Source of the DNA: Cerioporus squamosus
Taxonomy: Eukaryota; Basidiomycota; Agaricomycetes; Polyporales; Polyporaceae
Length of the DNA stretch: 13,120 nt
Reading direction: 5' to 3'
Assembly: GCA_022592435.1 (NCBI GenBank)
Contig: JABYQS010000794.1
Span: forward strand, 1 to 13,120
Shown piece by piece: positions 9,257 through 13,120 of this stretch; position 1 is the stretch's first letter, and every line of letters starts with the position of its first letter. A model generated the notes under the pieces. It was not told where the DNA came from. It saw nothing but the letters and a program-made list of their open reading frames with translations, and searched no databases. The position numbers and the translations under genes were made by a program.

Positions 9257-10366
9257 TGTAGAGAGATAAGTAGACAACGCCACGTCGTCTTCCGCAGCAT
9301 AAGACGAGTTTGTTCTTGTTTGATTCGGAAGGTTTTGGCAAACAAGGCCAAATACCCGCCATCTCCTTCCTGGGTATGGGCGCTTTTGCCCCGCCCTCTA
9401 CACTGCGATTCCATCAATTTCTTGGCGCTCCATCAGTCATCGCTGCCACTGGGTCACCAGCAGGTCACTCAGTACTAGTGGCAGGCTCCTTGCGCCGCAC
9501 CACACACGAGTTCTGCTGCCGAGTTCAGTGAATGTCTCACCAGGGCAACTCAGTCGATCTCGCATCTTGGGCTGCGGTCGTGAGATTGTGAGTTCGCTGT
9601 GTGGAGCACGTCTGCTACTTGCATACATGGGTGAGGATCAGTCGTGCGTTGGGCTTATCATACTCACTACTCCAGGGATATCTGTGTGCCGTAGAATGGA
9701 CTGGTGTTAACCTTTGACTGCCTGTCGGGCCGTCGAGACGGTATCGCAGTCATCCAAGGATAATCAGTTGTTTCGCCTCCGAGTCATTGCCTGATTCTGG
9801 GAACTGCTTCTCGCTGAAACGGCGTAAACGGGGGCTTCCAAACCGTATCAACGAGGCGGTCTAGGAGCACACGACGGGAATGCCAGTGCTTCGCTTCGCT
9901 GCTTGCTATACATAGGACCTGGACTCGTCCGGGAATCATGAGATACATGTTGCGCCCATGGGCCATGTGCGTATGCATACAGTTGCCTCGCCAGTACGGC
10001 CATGATGGCACTACATTTACTCCGCTACCTTACGCGTTATGAGCTCAACTTTTTATCAGTCCAACCTCCGCCGCCCGCGCAGGGCCTGCAATCGTTGTGA
10101 GTACACCTCGCGCGCGCTCAATGCGGTTCTGGCTCCTCTCTTGCATACGTGGCACTGCTGCCATGATCCCACTAGTAGCCATCGATGCCCGTCTCCTCCA
10201 CGTTCCATAACTCAAAGCTCATGATCTGGAGTAGTGGAATCCTATTTCCAGCCTGGAAGACCCTCACCGCCGCCGCCAGCCGCCGCCCGCCGGACGGTGG
10301 CGGTGCGTCCTGTGACTCGCGCGTGCTGGCGATCAATAATACGGAATAAATGATTTTCGTGACAGT
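9257..10366. other. Intergenic region between divergent SPP and Ssu1-like A genes
   Basis: About 1.1 kb separate the two divergent starts, so it should contain both promoters. The longest frames (73 and 112 codons, + strand, 9140-9531) show no family signature. A GC-rich stretch at 10265-10305 can pair CACCGCC with GGCGGTG around a 27-base loop, but it is low-complexity. No tRNA, repeat array or mobile-element feature was seen. Confidence 0.5.
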
Positions 10367-10371
10367 TATAA
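10367..10371 (+). promoter_or_regulatory. TATA-like element upstream of Ssu1-like gene A
   Basis: GTTATAACT lies about 58 bases before the start codon at 10429, within a locally AT-rich patch (10335-10372). Plausible core promoter; sequence evidence only. Confidence 0.35.
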
Positions 10372-10411
10372 CTGGACGCCCCAAGCTTCACGGTCACCAC
10401 CTAAAGCTTTG

Positions 10412-10432
10412 ATGCCTACTCCGAGTCCATGA
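10412..10432 (+). promoter_or_regulatory. Six-codon uORF overlapping the Ssu1-like A start (ATGA)
   Basis: The first ATG after the TATA-like element opens MPTPSP and stops at a TGA (10430-10432) that overlaps the main ATG (10429-10431). If the leader covers it, this could lower translation or work by reinitiation. Since this gene has several apparent base losses, a missing base here could instead mean that 10412 is the true start, adding six residues. Confidence 0.4.
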
Positions 10433-12004
10433 ATACCCTCCCCGCCAACCCAAACCGCAAGTCCCTCAAGGATTGCGTCCGGTACGCAGCATAGCAGGAC
10501 GGCCTGTGTCGTCAGGAGTTCGGGTGACTGACCCGCGTTCATTATGGTTGAACAGACATTTCACACCAGCATGGTTCGCCGCCATTATGGGTATGTGTAT
10601 TAACCCTAGCACATTGTCAACTATCACTTATTCGATTGTTTCCAGGGACTGGATCGATTTCCATCCTGTTCCACAATTTTCCATATGCGACGGAATCGAA
10701 ACTCATCGTGGTGCTCACCTACATATTCTTCTTCCTCAACCTCGCCCTCTTCATCATATTCAATGCCCTCACGGCCGCTCGATACATCCTCTTCCCTGAC
10801 ATATGGTCCATCATGTTGCGCCACCCGACTCAGAGTCTTTTCATTGGGACGTATCCGATGGGCGCCGCCACACTCATCAGCGTCGCTGTCGGACTCATCT
10901 ACGAAGGCGGCTTCGGGGGTCAAGCCTTCCTGTACAGCATGTGGGCTCTGTGGTGGCTCGACGTCGCAATATCTCTTGTATGCACGTTCGCCATCGTGCA
11001 CATCATGTAAGTTAGGGTTGTGCGCGTCCCTGTGGTATTGAAGCTAACCTGACGTCAGGAAAACGCGTCATGAGCACGCCTTGCAACGAATGACTGCGGT
11101 CTGGCTGCTTCCGGTCGTAACGCTCATCGTCGCATCCTCCACGGGCGGGGTCCTCGCCGCGCCATTGGCCAAGTACTCTCTGCCTCGCACTCCCTCCTGA
11201 CCTACACCGCGTCAGCAGTTATCGTCTTATGGGACTCGGGCTTGCCTTCATGATCCTCACCATGTATCTCCTCCGCCTCATCGTTCACGGAGTTCCCCGG
11301 GTCCCGGTGTGCTGAGCGTCTTCATGCCGCTCGGTCCCATGGGCCAAGCCGGCTACTCTCTCCTTCTCATCGGACAGGGCTTACAATCCGCCCTACCTCT
11401 GAAATACGGCGGGTCCACGATATTGCGCCAAGAGCACGCGGGAGAGATCATCAGCGTCCTCAGCATCTGCGTCGCGGTGGCGCTCTGGTCGCTCGCGACG
11501 ATGTGGTTAATCTACGCAGTGCTCGCCGTTCTGGAGAGTACCCGAGAGGTCCGCTTGCCGTTCAAGCAAGCCTTCTGGGGGCTCTCTTCCCTAACGTAAG
11601 CCCTTCTGTCACGTTTGTGGGTCCAGCGGGATTCGTCATCTGACACCTGATGCCGTTTGACAGGGCGTGTATGCGAATTTGACGATCCAGCTCTATCGGG
11701 AGCTCGATTCTCCGTTCTTCCGCGTGTGGGGAGCCATCCATTCCGCGGGCACGCTTGCCTTGTGGACGTGGGTGTTTGTGCGGACTTTGACCCTCGTACG
11801 TAATGGCGCGATCTTCGAGTCGCCGTGTCTGAGGATTTTGATATGGGGCAGGCGGAAGGCAAGCGGAAGTGTGCACAAACGCCACGTTGTGGGAGCGTGT
11901 CGGCGACAACCACACTTGCGTATTCGGGCGCGACTGCGTCTACCATAGTGCAGTGGAAGGGAGAGAGGGCAGGATCGCGAGCGACGGACTCGGGGAAAGG
12001 TTGA
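10429..12004 (+). pseudogene. Ssu1-like sulfite/voltage-dependent anion channel family transporter A, five apparent one-base losses
   Basis: A plasma-membrane TDT/SLAC1-Mae1-Ssu1 family protein; Ssu1 members export sulfite. Exons: 10429-10481, 10556-10590, 10646-11006, 11059-11595, 11664 to the end. Introns are 74, 55, 52 and 68 nt, all GT-AG. The N-terminus carries the family signature HFTPAWFAAIMGTGSIS, then a chain of hydrophobic helices and VWLLPVVTLIVASSTGG. As read, a TGA at 11198-11200 stops the protein at 196 residues. Beyond it, clear family sequence continues in successive frames: SLLTYTASAVIVL, then MGLGLAFMILTMYLLRLIVHG, then GVLSVFMPLGPMGQAGYSLL, then FPN joined to GVYANLTIQLYREL. 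Each switch needs one added base, near 11184, 11228, 11295-11298, 11585 and probably 11830. Repaired length is about 440 residues with a stop at 12002-12004. Without the last repair the stop is at 11946-11948. Either a young pseudogene or a normal gene with assembly indels; the substrate is by family analogy. Confidence 0.85.
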
Positions 12005-12297
12005 CCTATATATTACAATCCGGATTAACTACCACACATAATATATAAAGCACGGCACGCGATACAACACTCGATTCGAGCCTCGAGGTCCGGTGGCCGG
12101 GAATCTATCCACAGCGATACAAAGTAGAGACAGACGGTTACTCCACATACACGCCGTGTCGTCCTTGCGTGATATGTATGATACAGTCGATATCTAGAGG
12201 AGGGACAGGCGAGCGGGCGGGGACGCGGGGGGAAGTCAGGGATGTGCGGGATGATACCTAATCAGAAGGCGGGCCAGCGGCCCAGAATCCGTCAGAG
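12005..12297. other. Shared 3' region between convergent Ssu1-like genes
   Basis: About 290 bases separate the two convergent stops. An AT-rich patch at 12006-12050 (TATATATTAC and ATAATATATAAAG) could provide poly(A) signals on either strand, and it contains a perfect 10-base palindrome AATCCGGATT at 12017-12026. No coding sequence is seen. Confidence 0.4.
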
Positions 12298-13120
12298 CTA
12301 GAGCGCTACGGTAGACGAGGAGGTGGCTTGGCTACCGAAGCCTTTCTCGGGGTCAAATGTGTTCTTGGGACCCGAGAGCACGTTGGGTTCGTCCGGCACG
12401 TAGGGCGCCTTGAACATCGACCCGTCGATAAACGCCGGTATGCTACGCAAGAAGACCGTGATCCAAAGGATGAACACAACACTGTAGAGGCAGGCGAGTC
12501 AGAATTCGCTCTCTTTGTTTCAGACAGGGAAAAGTGAAGCATACCACACCATGCCGCCCCAATGGCTCGGAAGACAGGACTGTCCAGTACCTTCGCGAGC
12601 TGTACGCACAGTAATGCGAATACACCGTTCGGGAAAATAAGGCCCCAGTAGGCCATGGAGAACGGTATCTTCGCGCTGGAGCGACGTGGGCAATGGAGAT
12701 GACCGCAAGAAAATCCAAGCTACGCCCAACGAGAACACACACGAACGCCCCGAGGAAGCATCCCGCGAAGATCATCTGCCCAGCCAGGGCGATCGTCGGG
12801 AACTCGTCCCCCATGTGCAGCGGCAGGAGCTCGGAGAGGTCCTGGCCGTTGACGAGGAGGGAGAACCCACCCTGACCGAGCGGTCCGAGTGTGATGAAGG
12901 CGGAGAGGATGAGCGCGGGGTCGGGCGGTCCGTTCGTGATGAGGCGCAAGAGATACACGGTAATCATCATGAGCGCGAAGCCCAGACCGATGATGACCAT
13001 AGTGAAGGAGAAGCCACTCGTAACGAGCGCAATCGTTGTTGAGTGCTCCATTAGAGCGTGGGACAACAGGCCACCCGAAGACGACGCGACGATGTGTGAC
13101 CACCGGGAGGAGCCACACCG
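12298..13120 (-). pseudogene. Ssu1-like transporter B (5' cut by window edge), with several frame breaks
   Basis: Second member of the same anion/sulfite transporter family, convergent with gene A. The window starts inside the conserved VWLLPVVT helix; most of the N-terminal half is missing. The main frame reads TMVIIGLGFALMMITVYLLRL and then LILSAFITLGPLGQGGFSLL, both close to gene A. The C-terminal part has MAYWGLIFPNGVFALLCVQL. A 68-nt intron (12482-12549) joins to VVFILWITVFLRSIPAFIDG and a hydrophilic tail ending at TAG 12298-12300. Its donor GTGTGG is chosen to keep frame; GTATGC seven bases on is the better consensus but would need another indel. Frame breaks relative to the family: two bases missing (or one extra) at about 13094 and in the AC/GT repeat at 12735-12742, and one base missing near 12705 and at 12680/12681. 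The first break means the 5' frame at the window edge does not run directly into the rest. Pseudogene or assembly indels, as for gene A. Confidence 0.82.

Noticed and set aside
10265..10305. GC-rich inverted repeat CACCGCC/GGCGGTG
   Set aside because: Low-complexity CCG/GCC sequence makes such pairing expected; there is no U tract or other functional context.
10624..11001. Acidic minus-strand ORF opposite Ssu1-like exon 3
   Set aside because: Antisense shadow of the transporter coding strand; the Glu/Asp-rich composition is the complement of Leu/Phe/Ile codons.
12686..13042. Charged plus-strand ORF opposite Ssu1-like gene B
   Set aside because: Antisense shadow of hydrophobic transporter codons on the minus strand.

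Overview
The window looks like nuclear DNA of a filamentous basidiomycete, most likely an Agaricomycete. Genes are split by many very short GT-AG introns (48-74 nt), base composition is GC-rich, and the recognisable products are typical fungal ones: a secreted pepsin-type protease, a signal peptide peptidase and Ssu1-type sulfite/anion transporters. The organism call is an inference from gene architecture and protein families; no species-specific marker was seen.

Layout. 1-912 (+): 3' end of a low-complexity, Pro/Ser/Gln-rich protein. 913-4991: about 4 kb with no assignable gene, but with intron-like signals (1979-2040, 2142-2214, 4039-4099) and protein-like fragments whose frames do not join. 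4992-6567 (-): a complete seven-exon pepsin-family (A1) secreted aspartic protease with signal peptide, propeptide and both catalytic Asp motifs; every exon phase closes. 6568-7693: protease promoter plus unassigned sequence with some splice-like signals. 7694-9256 (-): seven-exon signal peptide peptidase (A22B) with YD, GLGD and PAL motifs and a C-terminal KKRN ER-retrieval signal, broken by one missing base in exon 5. 9257-10428: intergenic space between two divergent genes, with a TATA-like site and a six-codon uORF just before the next start. 10429-12004 (+): Ssu1-like transporter A, with five apparent single-base losses. 12005-12297: shared 3' region of two convergent genes. 12298-13120 (-): Ssu1-like transporter B, cut by the window edge, also with several frame breaks.

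The genes do not form an obvious pathway. The two Ssu1-like genes are a tail-to-tail diverged pair. The most striking property is that three of the four recognisable genes carry small frame-breaking base losses while the encoded amino acids on each side stay well conserved. This fits uncorrected assembly indels at least as well as true pseudogenes, and it may also explain why the 913-4991 stretch looks protein-like but cannot be read through. I found no convincing new defence, mobile or biosynthetic system.
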